From positions 248,001 to 312,000 of the forward strand of contig NZ_CABPTO010000001.1 of NCBI RefSeq assembly GCF_902460355.1: 64,000 bases of DNA, written 5' to 3'. The notes under the pieces are model-generated. The model was not told where the DNA came from. It searched no databases and worked only from the letters and a program-made list of their open reading frames with translations. This DNA comes from Streptococcus sp. Marseille-P6264 (GTDB taxonomy: Bacteria; Bacillota; Bacilli; Lactobacillales; Streptococcaceae). This document shows, piece after piece, positions 47,314-57,339 of the stretch (positions within the stretch are counted from its first letter, which is position 1; the number at the start of each line of letters is the position of its first letter). Made by a program: the position numbers and the translations under genes.

Positions 47314-48225
47314 TTATAATTCATCTGCGATTTTATTAATCTTTCTCAAGCGATGATTGACACCGCTCTTAGTCAGTGGCTGGCTCAGACTATCAGCTAG
47401 CTGCTGGATGGAGTAGTCCGGATGCTGGATACGAAGCTGAGCTACCTCCTGCAGGTCTACAGGTAGACTATCAATGCCGATATTATCGCTGATTTTGGCA
47501 ATATTATTGATCGTTTTCATACTGGCTGTGACCGTGCGAGCGATGTTCGCTGTCTCCGCATTATTGGCTCGATTGAGGTCATTGCGCGCTTCCCGCATGA
47601 GCTTAAGAGACTCAAACTCAGCCATGGCTTCCATAGCCCCGATGACAATGAGAAAATCCATGATGTCTTCAGCTCGCTGCAGATAAGTAACAGCCCCCTT
47701 CTTGCGCTCAATTGTCTTGGCATCCAGCAGAAAACGCCGCATCAAGGCAGCCAAGTCCTCAGCATGATCCAGATAAACGGACAAGATTTCCAGTTGGTAC
47801 TTGCCTGAGTCTGGCTCCCGCATGCTGCCATTCGAGAGAAAGGCTCCCCGAAGATAGGAACGACTGGCTTCATCATCTGACAAAATGGCCTGGTCAATAC
47901 CTACCTCAATACCAAAAAAGGAGTCAGCCAAGTGCAGATCAGAAAGGATTTCTTCCACTTTCTGATCCAGAAATACTGTGTAAACACGATTCTTGCGCAG
48001 ATTAGTCTTCTGATGGTGGCGAATTTCTGACTTGACCTGATAAAGGTCCAACAGCAACTCATAGAGATGGCGGGCGATCTTAGCATTTTCTGTTGAAATG
48101 GATAAGGTAAGGCCAGACGAAGAAATTCCCAAGCTACCAGCCATCTTGATCATGGCAGCCAACTCGTTTTTGTCTTTTACAGATAAGCTTAAAAGCTCTT
48201 CTTTTACCTTCACTGTAAAGCTCAT
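47314..48225 (-). CDS. whiA: DNA-binding protein WhiA
   Basis: 303 residues. An N-terminal LAGLIDADG-like region ([23 protein letters not shown]) is followed by a C-terminal helix-turn-helix ([29 protein letters not shown]). It is a conserved Gram-positive regulator linked to division and chromosome behaviour. It overlaps yvcK by 4 bp at its start, the classic rapZ-yvcK-whiA operon. Confidence 0.95.
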   Translation of the reverse strand: MSFTVKVKEELLSLSVKDKNELAAMIKMAGSLGISSSGLTLSISTENAKIARHLYELLLDLYQVKSEIRHHQKTNLRKNRVYTVFLDQKVEEILSDLHLADSFFGIEVGIDQAILSDDEASRSYLRGAFLSNGSMREPDSGKYQLEILSVYLDHAEDLAALMRRFLLDAKTIERKKGAVTYLQRAEDIMDFLIVIGAMEAMAEFESLKLMREARNDLNRANNAETANIARTVTASMKTINNIAKISDNIGIDSLPVDLQEVAQLRIQHPDYSIQQLADSLSQPLTKSGVNHRLRKINKIADEL

Positions 48226-49199
48226 TTGCGCACCTGTATAATCTGCATCAATTCATCCACAAGTAACTCTCCGTCATGGAAAGCTCCGCCATTTTCCAAT
48301 CGAAGGAAATTCGATGAAATAACACGCGGAACTTGCTCTTGCAGCCCTCGAAAATTATGCTCAACTTGAACCAGATATTCATCAAATTTATTGCTGTTCA
48401 TATACTCGCGCGGAACTGGCTCGATATTGACCAAGACAGTATCAATGAACTTTTTACCCAAATGACGATGCAGTACTTGAACGTGGTCGCTATCTGAAAA
48501 GTGCTCGGTTTCGCCACGTTGAGTCATAATATTGCAAACATAGGCTACTTCTGCCTTAGTATCCAAAATAGCTTGGCCGATTTCTTCGATTACGATGTTT
48601 GGCAAAATGGAGGTAAAGAGAGAACCCGGTCCCAGAACCACCATATCGCTATCCAAAATACTCTGGACCACCTTTCTACTAGCAACAGGCTTTGCATCAT
48701 CATAGGTATTGGTCACATAGACCCGCTCAATCATACCAGCCTTACTAGCTAGATTGCTCTCACCGACAACTTCCGTTCCATCTGTAAACACAGCATGCAA
48801 AGTCAGCGGAGTGTCGCTTGAGGGGTAGATTTTACCTGTCGTATGGAAAAACTTGGTCAGAAGCTGCATGGCATTATAGGTCGAACCCTGCATTTCGGAA
48901 ATGCCAGCAATAATCAAATTCCCCAGGGGATGACCTGCTAGAACGCCGTCTCCTTTGGCAAAGCGATACTGGAAGACCTTCTCATAAAACTTTGGCATGT
49001 CGGACATGGCCACCAAAACATTTCGCAAGTCACCCGGCGGCGTCAGCTGCTGGATATTTTTCCGCAGCTCACCAGAACTGCCGCCATCATCTGCTACTGT
49101 GACAATGGCTGTGATCTCCACATCCTTTTTCCGCAGGCTGTTTAAAATAACTGAAATTCCTGTCCCACCGCCGATAACTGTAATTCTCGGTTTTCTCAT
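48222..49199 (-). CDS. yvcK: YvcK/CofD-like protein (gluconeogenesis factor)
   Basis: 325 residues. The N-terminus has the nucleotide-binding [10 protein letters not shown] and [12 protein letters not shown] motifs of the YvcK family, which binds UDP-sugars and is needed for growth on gluconeogenic carbon and for cell shape. It overlaps rapZ by 4 bp and whiA by 4 bp. Confidence 0.93.
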   Translation of the reverse strand: MRKPRITVIGGGTGISVILNSLRKKDVEITAIVTVADDGGSSGELRKNIQQLTPPGDLRNVLVAMSDMPKFYEKVFQYRFAKGDGVLAGHPLGNLIIAGISEMQGSTYNAMQLLTKFFHTTGKIYPSSDTPLTLHAVFTDGTEVVGESNLASKAGMIERVYVTNTYDDAKPVASRKVVQSILDSDMVVLGPGSLFTSILPNIVIEEIGQAILDTKAEVAYVCNIMTQRGETEHFSDSDHVQVLHRHLGKKFIDTVLVNIEPVPREYMNSNKFDEYLVQVEHNFRGLQEQVPRVISSNFLRLENGGAFHDGELLVDELMQIIQVRK

Positions 49200-50086
49200 G
49201 AGCGGTTCACCGTTTCCTTCCGACGATTTTTGTCGCGATGACTGGTATTGACTGGCCAGTTTTTCGCTAAATCATCCGCCAAACGATGTGCAAAGGCCAC
49301 GCTACGGTGCTGTCCGCCCGTGCAGCCAACCGCGATGGTCAGTACGGACTTTCCTTCCTTTTGATAGCCTGGCAAAATCGGCTCAATCAAGCCTAGCAGG
49401 TTCTGGTAAAATTCTTCTGACTCCGCATGGTTCATAACATAGTCAAAGACATCCTTATCCAAGCCTGTCTGATTGCGCAGCTCAGGTTTATAGTAGGGAT
49501 TAGGCAGAAAACGTACATCAAAAACCAAGTCCGCATCCAGAGGCAAACCATATTTAAAACCGAAACTCATAACTTCGATGCGGAAACTGTGCAGATCAGC
49601 CTGGTTTGAAAATTGTTCAGAGATGGTCTTTCTGAGCTCCCGTGGTGTCAGTTCCGTCGTATCTACAACGTTTTGACTGAGATTTTTCAGAGGGGCTAAG
49701 AGTTCGCGCTCCAGTTTGATTCCATCTAAAATTCGCCCGTCAGCTGCCAAAGGGTGACTGCGTCTCGTTTCCTTATAGCGAGCCACCAATTCCTTGTCAG
49801 CCGCATCCAAAAATAGAATTTTAAAATCAATTTCCGTGCTTCTTTCCAGCTCATCCAGAATATCCTGAATTTCTAAAAAGAAGGAGCGACTCCGCATATC
49901 AACAACCAGAGCCAGTTTGTCATTGTCAGTGGTTCCTTCGACCAGCTGCAAAAACTTTGGTACTAGGGTCGGTGGCATATTATCGATGGTAAAATAACCC
50001 AAATCCTCAAAAGACTGGATAGCAACGGTCTTTCCGGCACCGCTCATTCCTGTCACAATCACTAATTGAATCTTGTGTTCAGCCAT
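49196..50086 (-). CDS. rapZ: RNase adapter / nucleotide-binding protein RapZ (YvcJ)
   Basis: 296 residues. P-loop TGMSGAGKT near residue 13, followed by FTIDNMPP, and a C-terminal domain with SFGFKYGLP and CTGGQHRSV. It hydrolyses or binds nucleotides; in enterobacteria it steers RNase E, in Firmicutes the role is less clear. ATG 50086 has GGGAG 5-6 bp upstream; the ATG at 50101 lies before that SD. First gene of the rapZ-yvcK-whiA operon. Confidence 0.94.
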   Translation of the reverse strand: MAEHKIQLVIVTGMSGAGKTVAIQSFEDLGYFTIDNMPPTLVPKFLQLVEGTTDNDKLALVVDMRSRSFFLEIQDILDELERSTEIDFKILFLDAADKELVARYKETRRSHPLAADGRILDGIKLERELLAPLKNLSQNVVDTTELTPRELRKTISEQFSNQADLHSFRIEVMSFGFKYGLPLDADLVFDVRFLPNPYYKPELRNQTGLDKDVFDYVMNHAESEEFYQNLLGLIEPILPGYQKEGKSVLTIAVGCTGGQHRSVAFAHRLADDLAKNWPVNTSHRDKNRRKETVNRS

Positions 50087-50123
50087 TCTTTCTCCCTTCA
50101 TCTAACATTTTATTTCTAAAAAA

Positions 50124-50145
50124 GGACGGGAAACTTCCCAGCCCC
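50124..50145 (-). terminator. Possible terminator after ridA
   Basis: On the minus strand a GGGA/TCCC stem with flanking GG/CC is followed by a T run, 10 bp past the ridA stop. The stem is short. Confidence 0.4.
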
Positions 50146-50154
50146 AAGCATTTA

Positions 50155-50535
50155 TTACACAATCTCGGCAATGACTTCGATTTCGATTTTAACATCACGA
50201 GGCAAGCGAGCCACTTCTACTGCCGAACGAGCTGGAAACTCGCTCTTAAAGGCTGTCTTGTAGACTTCATTAAATGGCACAAAATCATTGATATCACTTA
50301 GGAAACAGGTTGCCTTGACCACATGGTCAAAATCTGTTCCAGCTGCTTCTAAAATGGCTCCTACATTTTTCAAAACTTGCTGGGTCTGCTCCTCAATTGT
50401 TGCTCCTACAATTTCTCCTGTCTCTGGTGACAAAGGAATCTGACCGCTGGCAAATAAAAGGTTGCCGACGATTTTTCCTTGGACATAAGGTCCGATTGCT
50501 GCTGGTGCTTTATCTGTTTGTACTATTTTTGCCAT
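50155..50535 (-). CDS. ridA: RidA family 2-iminobutanoate/2-iminopropanoate deaminase
   Basis: 126 residues. GPYVQG and FASGQIPLSPETG near the N-terminus and RSAVEVARLPRDVKIEIEVIA near the C-terminus (with the substrate-binding Arg) are RidA signatures. It hydrolyses reactive enamine/imine intermediates from amino-acid dehydratases. It lies upstream of rapZ but with a hairpin between them. Confidence 0.95.
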   Translation of the reverse strand: MAKIVQTDKAPAAIGPYVQGKIVGNLLFASGQIPLSPETGEIVGATIEEQTQQVLKNVGAILEAAGTDFDHVVKATCFLSDINDFVPFNEVYKTAFKSEFPARSAVEVARLPRDVKIEIEVIAEIV

Positions 50536-50696
50536 TGTATTCTCCTCATTTCTTTTATCTTACTTATTATATCATAAAGTCAAAAGACTGACTATTCTTG
50601 TCCCCCTTCCCATTGACTTTTGAGATATTTTTCTTTATGATAGTAAATGCATAATTCAAAACACTTGTTTTGGACTGGTTCGCAAACTTCCCAGTA

Positions 50697-50834
50697 TAAA
50701 AAACTAAGTACCCTTATATTCTAAAGTAATGTAATTGCGCATAGTTTTTTCTGGTATGCTGCCGCTTTGGCAGAACTAACTGAGAGGTTGAGACTGAGGT
50801 TTCAGCCTTATTTTATTTCTCAAAAGGAGGACCT
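50697..50834 (+). promoter_or_regulatory. Structured leader of the nucleoside hydrolase-ECF operon
   Basis: Two hairpins are visible: CTGCC-GCTTT-GGCAG (50759-50773) and a terminator-like GGTTGAGAC-TGAG-GTTTCAGCC (50786-50807) followed by TTATTTTATTT. A directly repeated ACTGAG element spans the second hairpin (50780-50798), offering alternative pairing. The SD AAAGGAGG comes after the terminator, so transcription attenuation is plausible. I could not match it to TPP, preQ1, purine or PyrR elements. Confidence 0.5.
50786..50818 (+). terminator. Leader terminator before the nucleoside hydrolase gene
   Basis: Nine-base-pair stem (with two G-U pairs), 4-nt loop and T-rich tail, 17 bp before the start codon. 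Confidence 0.55.
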
Positions 50835-51812
50835 ATGAAAAGAAAAGTTATTATTGACTGCGACCCTGGCATAGACGACAGCCTAGCCCTGCTCTATGCC
50901 CTACAACACCCTGACTTAGAGGTCGTTGCTTTGACCATAGTTGCTGGAAATGTCCCAGTGGAACTTGGTCTTGAAAATGCCTTTAAAATCTTAGAAAGGC
51001 TGAATAGGCTAGATATTCCAGTCTATGTAGGAGCCGACAAGCCCTTGGTTCGTGACTTCGTCTCCGCTCAGGACACACACGGCATGGATGGATTGGGGGA
51101 AAGCGGGATAACAAGAAGCAGTTCCGCCCAAGCCCAACCACAAGCAGCTTATGACTTTCTGGCTGACTATTTCCAGAAAAATAGTGATACTTCCATCATT
51201 GCGCTAGGACCTTTGACTAATATTGCCTTGGCTCTTAGGAACAATCCTACACTTGGGCAACATCTAGACCGATTTGTCAGCATGGGCGGCACCTACAAAT
51301 CGCATGGCAACTGCTCGCCCGTAGCGGAGTATAACTACTGGTGCGATCCACATGCAGCCCAAGAAGCTTATGAAAAACTTGGGAAAAAGATTGAAATGGT
51401 CAGTCTAGATGTCACTCGAAAGATTGTCTTGACACCCAATCTCTTAGAATATATGCGTTTTATCAACCCTGAAGTTGCTGACTTTGTCGGGAAAATCACG
51501 CGTTTTTACTGGAATTTTCATTGGGAGTATGAACATATCATCGGCTGTGTCATCAACGACCCATTGGCCGTTGCTCATTTTCTACATGAAGACCTTTGTC
51601 AAGGATTTGACTCCTTCGTCGACCTCGCAACGGAAGGCATTGCCATGGGACAAACGCTGGTTGATGCCTATCATTTTTATGGTAAGCAAGCCAATGCTAA
51701 GGTGCTGACTCAAGTAAACACCCACCTCTTCTTTCAGGATTTTCTCTCCGTGATACTCAACACTTCAAAGGAAATCATCTGCCAAGATCTAGAAACTTTA
51801 AATTTAGGATAA
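50835..51812 (+). CDS. Nucleoside hydrolase (inosine/uridine-preferring family)
   Basis: 325 residues. The IUNH Ca2+ site is seen in IDCDPGIDDSLALL (residues 7-20), with ALGPLTNIA and a C-terminal Asp context (VINDPLAVA). It cleaves N-glycosidic bonds of ribonucleosides. The pairing with an ECF S component 4 bp downstream suggests that the imported compound is its substrate; a queuosine-type salvage role is one possibility, since such pairs are known there, but purine or pyrimidine nucleosides fit as well. SD AAAGGAGG. Confidence 0.9.
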   Translation: MKRKVIIDCDPGIDDSLALLYALQHPDLEVVALTIVAGNVPVELGLENAFKILERLNRLDIPVYVGADKPLVRDFVSAQDTHGMDGLGESGITRSSSAQAQPQAAYDFLADYFQKNSDTSIIALGPLTNIALALRNNPTLGQHLDRFVSMGGTYKSHGNCSPVAEYNYWCDPHAAQEAYEKLGKKIEMVSLDVTRKIVLTPNLLEYMRFINPEVADFVGKITRFYWNFHWEYEHIIGCVINDPLAVAHFLHEDLCQGFDSFVDLATEGIAMGQTLVDAYHFYGKQANAKVLTQVNTHLFFQDFLSVILNTSKEIICQDLETLNLG

Positions 51813-51816
51813 GATT

Positions 51817-52383
51817 ATGAAAAAAACAACACCATTTACCATTACATTTACAGCTATCTGCATCGCTCTAAACTATGTCGGTGCCAACATCGCTCTTTTT
51901 CTAAAACTTCCTGTTTATTTGGATACTTTTGGAACGATATTAGCCAGCCTCATTTTAGGACCTATTTGGGGAGTAGGAACTGCGGTTGCCAGTGCTCTTA
52001 TTAGCGCCTTTACAACAGACATTTCTGCTATTTATTTCTCTCCAGTAGCCATTCTTTTGGCTCTGCTTGTCTCAGTCTTTTTCACTTCTGATTCAAAACC
52101 AAGACTAAACCTCCTCTGGAAAACATTTCTGGTTTCCCTGCCAGCTACTGCTTTGGCCTCTCTGATCACTGTGATAGTCTTCAAAGGAATTACTCCAAGC
52201 GGTTCCAGCATCATCGTTCAGGGCTTACATGGCTTAGGCCTAGATCTGGTCACCAGCACCATCATTGTCCAAGCACTGACCGACTATGCAGACCGACTTA
52301 TCGTTATTGGGGTCAGTCTGGTCTTCATCCCACAACTCAAAAAAGTCAGCCCAAGAATCTTTGCAAAATCCAACAATGCATAA
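51817..52383 (+). CDS. ECF transporter S component (substrate-binding membrane protein)
   Basis: 188 residues, five to six hydrophobic segments. It starts TPFTITFTAICIALNYVGANIALFL and has the short loop GPIWGVGTAVASALI common to ECF S components. It would use the shared EcfA-EcfA'-EcfT module, which is not in this window. Substrate unknown; co-translation with a nucleoside hydrolase (4-bp gap) points to a nucleoside or modified base. A strong terminator follows. Confidence 0.82.
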   Translation: MKKTTPFTITFTAICIALNYVGANIALFLKLPVYLDTFGTILASLILGPIWGVGTAVASALISAFTTDISAIYFSPVAILLALLVSVFFTSDSKPRLNLLWKTFLVSLPATALASLITVIVFKGITPSGSSIIVQGLHGLGLDLVTSTIIVQALTDYADRLIVIGVSLVFIPQLKKVSPRIFAKSNNA

Positions 52384-52433
52384 ATCAAAAGAACTACTCA
52401 AAAAACATAATTTCGAGTAGTTCTTTTGATTTT
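52382..52433. terminator. Long perfect-stem terminator after the ECF gene
   Basis: AAATCAAAAGAACTACTC and GAGTAGTTCTTTTGATTT form an 18-bp perfect stem around a 15-nt loop. T-rich tail on the + strand; nearly symmetric. Confidence 0.9.
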
Positions 52434-52476
52434 AACATTTGTTTTTTTATAAGTCTTTAAGATTAAGTTTAAAAAA

Positions 52477-52513
52477 GGAATAGGGAGACTCTTCTTGAGT
52501 CCAATCCTACTCC
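52477..52513 (-). terminator. Terminator after pyrB
   Basis: On the minus strand GGAGTAGG...GGACTC pairs imperfectly with GAGTCTCCCTATTCC, followed by six Ts, 17 bp past the pyrB stop. Confidence 0.6.
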
Positions 52514-52529
52514 CAAGCTACATCTGAGA

Positions 52530-53447
52530 TTAATTTCGTCCTTTGAGAACTGCCTCAATGATAGCCATTCTGACAAAAACGCCATTTGTCATTTGTTCTA
52601 CAATCCGAGATTTTGGAGCTTCAACCAAATGGTCTGCAATTTCTACATCGCGATTGACAGGCGCTGGGTGCATCAGGATAGCGGTATCCTTCATACGATC
52701 ATAGCGCTCTTGCGTCAAACCATGGAGTTTATGATAATTTTCCTTAGAGAAAATAGAGTTGTAGTCATGGCGCTCATGCTGTACGCGGAGGAACATCATC
52801 ACGTCCACTTGGTCAATCACTTCATCAATGGTTACGAACTTTCCATAGTCAGCAAACTCCGCACTTCTCCACTCATCTGGACCAGCAAAGAAGAGCTCGG
52901 CACCAAGACGTTTCAAGATTTGCATATTAGACTTGGCTACACGAGAGTGATCAAGGTCACCAGCGATAGCTACTTTCAAACCATCAAAATGACCGAATTC
53001 TTGGTAAATTGTCATCAAGTCAAGCAAACTTTGGCTCGGATGCTGACCAGAACCATCACCACCATTTACGATAGAAGTTGTAATTGTTGGACTTTCGATC
53101 AATTCTTTATAGTAATCGACCTCAGGGTGACGGATGACACAGACATCTACACCGAGAGCTGACATAGTCAAAATCGTGTCGTACAAGGTTTCTCCCTTGT
53201 TGACTGAGCTTGTCTTGACATCAAAGTCAAGCAGGTCGCATCCAAGTTTTAATTCAGCTACTTCAAAAGCCTTGTGAGTCCGTGTTGAAGATTCAAAGAA
53301 GAGATTTGCAACGATATGCTGCTCACCATAATGAACCTTTGCGCCGTTTTTAAATTCAATCCCGCGCTTGATCAAAGCCATTACTTCTTCGTTCGTAAGG
53401 TGTTCCATAGATACAAGATTTTTAAGTGCGATTTGATTTGATGACAT
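52530..53447 (-). CDS. pyrB: Aspartate carbamoyltransferase catalytic subunit
   Basis: 305 residues. Carbamoyl phosphate motif [13 protein letters not shown] near residue 52, then [22 protein letters not shown] and MHPAPVNRD. It catalyses the first committed step of pyrimidine synthesis in the cytosol. It follows pyrP by 56 bp on the same strand and probably belongs to the PyrR-attenuated transcript; carA/carB are not in the window. Confidence 0.97.
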   Translation of the reverse strand: MSSNQIALKNLVSMEHLTNEEVMALIKRGIEFKNGAKVHYGEQHIVANLFFESSTRTHKAFEVAELKLGCDLLDFDVKTSSVNKGETLYDTILTMSALGVDVCVIRHPEVDYYKELIESPTITTSIVNGGDGSGQHPSQSLLDLMTIYQEFGHFDGLKVAIAGDLDHSRVAKSNMQILKRLGAELFFAGPDEWRSAEFADYGKFVTIDEVIDQVDVMMFLRVQHERHDYNSIFSKENYHKLHGLTQERYDRMKDTAILMHPAPVNRDVEIADHLVEAPKSRIVEQMTNGVFVRMAIIEAVLKGRN

Positions 53448-53503
53448 GATGTTATACTCCTTTTTTATTAAAAACTTTGGACAAATGTAGCAATCTCGTC
53501 AGC

Positions 53504-54784
53504 CTAATTTTTAGGTTCTGGCAGGATGAGGTAGAGGGCAATTCCCAGAACAGTTGACAAGGCAACTCCTGAAACTTGCAGACCTGATAGTTGCAGGGTC
53601 AGACCACCGATACCAGATACCAGAACGACACTGGCAATCAGCAGGTTCTTTTTGTTGTCAAAATTGGTTTGCGCTTCAATCAGAATTTTCAAACCGCTGG
53701 AAGCAATTACCCCGAAGAGGGCGATGGAAATGCCTCCCAAAACTGGACTTGGAATTGATTGGAGCAGGGCAGATACTTTTCCAACAAAACTCATGACAAT
53801 CGCTAATACAGCAGCACCAGCAATCACATAAACACTGTAGATTTTATTGAGCGCCATAACCCCGATATTTTCACCGTAGCTAGTCACTGGCGGAGCACCA
53901 AAGATACCTGCGATGACCTGAGCTAGACCATCCCCAGCCAAAGTCTTATCCAAACCAGGCTCTTTAAAGAAATCCTTGCCTGTCAAGCTATTCAGAACCA
54001 TAACATGTCCAAAGTGCTCTGTCATCGTTACAAAGGCGATCGGTGCCATTGTTAGGATTGCACTTGGATATAATTTAAAATCATAATCTATAAACGGAAG
54101 ATTCATTGGTGGAACATGGAACCAAGAAGCTTTTGTCACGTTGGCAAAAGAGATAATCTCCTGACCTGTCACTGCTCCGACAATCAGAGCGAAGATATAG
54201 CCAACAATCAAGCCCAGCAGTACCGGGATAATACCAACGATTTTCTTACCGTAGATGTTAAAGAGAATAACACAGAGGAGGGTTACCATCCCGATAGCAA
54301 AGTAGGTGATATCGTAAACCTTCTGGTCTCCAACAGTCTTATACATCACATCGCCAACGGCTGTACCCGCTAGACTCAGACCAATCACCATGATGATTGG
54401 CCCTACCACTACTGGTGGCAAAATCTTATCAATCCAGGCGTTACCTGCGAATTTCACAATGAGGGCCACGATAAAGTAGACTAGACCACCCGTGATAGCA
54501 CCTTGCGCAACCGCAGCAATCCCATCTGTCTTCATTAGAATTTGCATGGCAGCGATATAAGCAAAACTGGAACCCATATAAGCAGGAATCTTGTACTTGG
54601 TCACTGTCAAGTGGGCCAGTGTTCCTAAACCACTTGAAAACAGGGCTACCGCTGGGTCAATTCCCACCAGAATCGGAACCAACACCGTCGCACCAAACAT
54701 GGCGAATAAATGCTGGAATGAAAGTCCTAAGAGTAAACCAGGTTTTGGCATATCATGGACATCGTATTTAACTTCTTGACTCAT
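53504..54784 (-). CDS. pyrP: Uracil permease (NCS2 family)
   Basis: 426 residues with about 12-14 transmembrane helices. [20 protein letters not shown] at the N-terminus, [12 protein letters not shown] and the purine/uracil-binding segment ending [12 protein letters not shown] are the UraA/PyrP signatures. It imports uracil with protons. The start overlaps pyrR by 4 bp. Confidence 0.96.
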   Translation of the reverse strand: MSQEVKYDVHDMPKPGLLLGLSFQHLFAMFGATVLVPILVGIDPAVALFSSGLGTLAHLTVTKYKIPAYMGSSFAYIAAMQILMKTDGIAAVAQGAITGGLVYFIVALIVKFAGNAWIDKILPPVVVGPIIMVIGLSLAGTAVGDVMYKTVGDQKVYDITYFAIGMVTLLCVILFNIYGKKIVGIIPVLLGLIVGYIFALIVGAVTGQEIISFANVTKASWFHVPPMNLPFIDYDFKLYPSAILTMAPIAFVTMTEHFGHVMVLNSLTGKDFFKEPGLDKTLAGDGLAQVIAGIFGAPPVTSYGENIGVMALNKIYSVYVIAGAAVLAIVMSFVGKVSALLQSIPSPVLGGISIALFGVIASSGLKILIEAQTNFDNKKNLLIASVVLVSGIGGLTLQLSGLQVSGVALSTVLGIALYLILPEPKN

Positions 54785-55308
54785 CTTGTCTCCTCCTCTA
54801 CGATCAGAACTCGGTCCTGACCATCTTTTTCAGTCATTTCAACAATAATCTCTTCTCGGCGGCTCGTCGGAATATTCTTGCCAACATAGTCTGCTCGAAT
54901 CGGTAGCTCACGGTGCCCACGGTCCACTAGAACGGCAAGACTGACGCGTGATGGTCGCCCATTGCTGACAAGATTATCAATGGCTGCACGGATAGTCCGG
55001 CCTGTATAGAGTACATCGTCGACGAGAATCACTTCGCGGTCAGTAATCTCAACTGGAATCACTGTCGTATCTTCCTTGACCTTGATATCGTCTCGGAAGG
55101 GCTTTGTATCCACTTCACAAACTGGAATCTCAATTTTCTCTAGCTGAGCCAGTCTTTGCTGAATCCGCTTGGCAATGAAAACCCCTCTGGTCTTAATGCC
55201 TGCCAAAACGATTTGGCTTAAATCCTTGTTGCGCTCGATGATTTCATAGGTGATCCGCGTGATGGCACGATTCATGGTGATATCATCGACAACTTCCTTT
55301 GTCTTCAT
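54781..55308 (-). CDS. pyrR: Bifunctional pyr operon attenuator / uracil phosphoribosyltransferase
   Basis: 175 residues. PRPP-binding loop [18 protein letters not shown] near residue 93, and the basic RNA-binding surface ([21 protein letters not shown]). With bound UMP, PyrR stabilises an anti-antiterminator in the leader RNA and stops transcription. The leader just upstream carries the expected binding loop and terminator. First gene of pyrR-pyrP-pyrB. SD GGAGG. Confidence 0.97.
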   Translation of the reverse strand: MKTKEVVDDITMNRAITRITYEIIERNKDLSQIVLAGIKTRGVFIAKRIQQRLAQLEKIEIPVCEVDTKPFRDDIKVKEDTTVIPVEITDREVILVDDVLYTGRTIRAAIDNLVSNGRPSRVSLAVLVDRGHRELPIRADYVGKNIPTSRREEIIVEMTEKDGQDRVLIVEEETR

Positions 55309-55328
55309 CTAAACCTCCTAAAAACATT

Positions 55329-55444
55329 AAAAAAGCCTCCTTTTGCAAGGAGACCTCAGAAAATAGAGACAGGCTGAAACAAGACGCACTTGTCACACTC
55401 CACCCATCATTTTTACTTTGCTCCTTGCCTATCTCTCTGGATAG
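55329..55444 (-). promoter_or_regulatory. PyrR-dependent attenuator leader
   Basis: On the minus strand: ATCCAGAGAGATAGGCAAGGAG (55421-55442 region) is the PyrR anti-antiterminator loop; GCAAGGAG can instead pair with CTCCTTGC further down to form the antiterminator. The terminator GGTCTCCTT-GCAA-AAGGAGGC plus Ts occupies 55329-55355, 21 bp before pyrR. Confidence 0.9.
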
Positions 55445-55471
55445 AATTAAAGGACTATTTAATTGTTTATA

Positions 55472-55500
55472 ACTATACCACAATTTCAATTCCATTTCAA
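55472..55500 (-). promoter_or_regulatory. pyrR operon promoter
   Basis: TTGAAA (55495-55500), 17 nt, TATAGT (55472-55477) on the minus strand, about 30 bp before the PyrR-binding loop. Confidence 0.7.
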
Positions 55501-55555
55501 GAAAAAAATGAACTTTTTTCACGATAAATTGCTAATCCATTTCAACAAAATAAAA

Positions 55556-55572
55556 AACAGAGAACATCTGTT
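55556..55572 (-). terminator. Terminator after the Pr6Pr gene
   Basis: AACAGA-TGTTC-TCTGTT followed by Ts on the minus strand, 22 bp past the stop. Short stem. Confidence 0.55.
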
Positions 55573-55593
55573 TTCTATTCCTATTATAAGAAT

Positions 55594-56220
55594 CTAAGCT
55601 TTCTTCTTTGAAAATGAGATAGATTTGATTCCGTAGAAAACATAACCAAAGACTAGATAAACCACGAAGATAATCAAGCACATCTTGATCACATAAGGCC
55701 AACCGTGCTTATAGACATTAAGGAAAAAGTAGGGAAAGGGTTTATCCTTGGCATTGGGAATATCAATTTTCAAGAAAAAGCCGTTAATAAGGGCAAAAAT
55801 CATGTAAATTAGCGGAACACCTGTCCAAGAAATGGGATCAAACCAACGATACTGCCGAGTTTTATCAAATACAAGAGTATCAAAGAAAAACATGAGAGGC
55901 ACAATGTAATGGCAAAGGAAATTTTCCAAACGATAAAAATCTGTCGCAATCGGAGCTAGGAGCAAGTGATAGACGACGCAGGTAATCATGATACACATGG
56001 TCACGCCGCCCTTCACGCGCAACAGCTTAGAACTCTCCCAATTATTGACTGTCCACATCCTAAAAATAAGATAGGCGGTAAATAACAGAACCAGAAGATT
56101 AGACAAGACCGTGTAGTACATCAGCATTCCCACGCCAAGTTTAGCAATTTCCAGATAGACTCCGACAAAAGCCAAAACCAGAAGAAGAAGGCGATAAGCA
56201 AAAATTAATTTTTTATTCAT
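55594..56220 (-). CDS. Pr6Pr family membrane protein
   Basis: 208 residues with about six transmembrane helices. It begins MNKKLIFAYRLLLLVLAFVG; YYTVLSNLLV, YHLLLAP and HYIVPLMFFFDTLVFD match the Pr6Pr/FAR-17a-like membrane family as I recall it. Function unknown. It is 8 bp downstream of the PhnA-like gene and probably co-transcribed. Confidence 0.78.
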   Translation of the reverse strand: MNKKLIFAYRLLLLVLAFVGVYLEIAKLGVGMLMYYTVLSNLLVLLFTAYLIFRMWTVNNWESSKLLRVKGGVTMCIMITCVVYHLLLAPIATDFYRLENFLCHYIVPLMFFFDTLVFDKTRQYRWFDPISWTGVPLIYMIFALINGFFLKIDIPNAKDKPFPYFFLNVYKHGWPYVIKMCLIIFVVYLVFGYVFYGIKSISFSKKKA

Positions 56221-56228
56221 AAGATTTC

Positions 56229-56567
56229 TCAGATTTTCTTGACAAATTCTGACATGAGCTTCATAGCACCAAATCCGTCAATCTTACAGTCAATATTGTG
56301 GTCGCCTTCGACGATGCGGATATTTTTCACGCGCGTTCCTTGTTTGAGATCCTTAGGAGCACCTTTGACTTTCAAGTCCTTGATTAAGGTAACTGTATCC
56401 CCATCGGCCAACTGGTTTCCGTTCGCATCAATAGCCACTGGACCAGCTTCTCCTGCTGCAACTTCTGCAGGGTCCCATTCATAGGCACATTCTGGGCAAA
56501 CCAAGAGGACACCGTCTTCATAAACGTATTCTGAGTTACATTTTGGGCAATTTGGCAAATTATTCAT
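56229..56567 (-). CDS. Zinc-ribbon PhnA/YjdM family protein
   Basis: 112 residues. An N-terminal zinc ribbon (CPKCNSEY and CPECAYEW, residues 8-27) precedes the PhnA domain with [20 protein letters not shown]. Despite the historical name, a phosphonate role is not established for this family. SD AAGGAG. Same strand as the Pr6Pr gene. Confidence 0.88.
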   Translation of the reverse strand: MNNLPNCPKCNSEYVYEDGVLLVCPECAYEWDPAEVAAGEAGPVAIDANGNQLADGDTVTLIKDLKVKGAPKDLKQGTRVKNIRIVEGDHNIDCKIDGFGAMKLMSEFVKKI

Positions 56568-56712
56568 TAAATCATTTCTCCTTATAGGCGGACAGACATT
56601 CAGAAAAAGAACAGAACCTGAATGGCATCCATATTTTACCGTCTTATTATACGATATTTTATCTTATTTGACAAATAAGTCCAGAAAATCATTCTATTTT
56701 CAAAAAACTTTC
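56568..56712. other. Divergent intergenic region upstream of niaX and the PhnA-like gene
   Basis: About 145 bp, AT-rich, no ORF. Beyond the niaX promoter just to the right I see no site I can support. Confidence 0.4.
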
Positions 56713-56741
56713 TTGACTTTTGTGACAAAACAATGTACTAT
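56713..56741 (+). promoter_or_regulatory. niaX promoter
   Basis: TTGACT, 17 nt, TACTAT, 36 bp before the start of niaX. Confidence 0.75.
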
Positions 56742-56744
56742 TCT

Positions 56745-56763
56745 AGTGTATATACAGTATATA
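56745..56763. promoter_or_regulatory. Candidate NiaR operator
   Basis: TGTATATACA palindrome (56747-56756), followed by GTATATA (a direct repeat of the half-site), covering the expected transcription start. The niaR gene lies downstream, so niacin-dependent repression is likely. Confidence 0.55.
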
Positions 56764-56776
56764 AAAGGAGTTTATT

Positions 56777-57301
56777 ATGAAACCAACATCTAAAAATCAG
56801 TTTATGACACTGACCGCTTTTTTGACTGCCCTAGCCATTGTTATCCCGCTGGTTATGCCGATTAAGATTGTCATTCCGCCCGCTTCCTTCACTTTAGCCA
56901 GTCACGTTGCTATCTTTCTGGCCATGTTCATCTCGCCCCTCATGACAGTGATTGTCGTCCTCGGCTCTACCATCGGATTTTTCATGTCCGGTCTTCCTTT
57001 CATCATCACACTGAGAGCTCTGTCTCACCTGCTCTTCGGGACTATCGGCGCTCTTTACCTGCAAAAACACCCGGAAACACTGGACAATCAGAAAAAAACT
57101 TGGATATTTAATTTCGTGCTGGCCTTGATTCATGCCTTTGGCGAGGTAGTGGTCTGCATTCTCTTTTACACTACGACAGCCTATCCGGCGAATGCCTTCT
57201 ATATTCTATTCGGTTTAGTTGGATTTGGAACAATCATTCACAGCATGGTTGACTTTGTCATTGCAAAATTTGTCTATCAGGCTCTGAAAAAGATTCGCTA
57301 A
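56777..57301 (+). CDS. niaX: Niacin ECF transporter S component NiaX
   Basis: 174 residues with about five to six hydrophobic helices. Segments LAIVIPLVMPIKIVIPPASFTLASHV and GFFMSGLPFIITLRALSHLLFG match NiaX as I know it. It imports nicotinate/nicotinamide through the shared ECF module. The following niaR gene and the operator support this role. SD AAAGGAG. Confidence 0.85.
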   Translation: MKPTSKNQFMTLTAFLTALAIVIPLVMPIKIVIPPASFTLASHVAIFLAMFISPLMTVIVVLGSTIGFFMSGLPFIITLRALSHLLFGTIGALYLQKHPETLDNQKKTWIFNFVLALIHAFGEVVVCILFYTTTAYPANAFYILFGLVGFGTIIHSMVDFVIAKFVYQALKKIR

Positions 57302-57339
57302 ACCTTGAATCTTCTAGAGATTTGATTTACAATGAAGTT

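Noticed and set aside
50697..50834. TPP or preQ1 riboswitch before the nucleoside hydrolase gene
   Set aside because: CTGAGAG superficially recalls the TPP element, but the other conserved blocks are absent, and the preQ1 signatures do not fit either.
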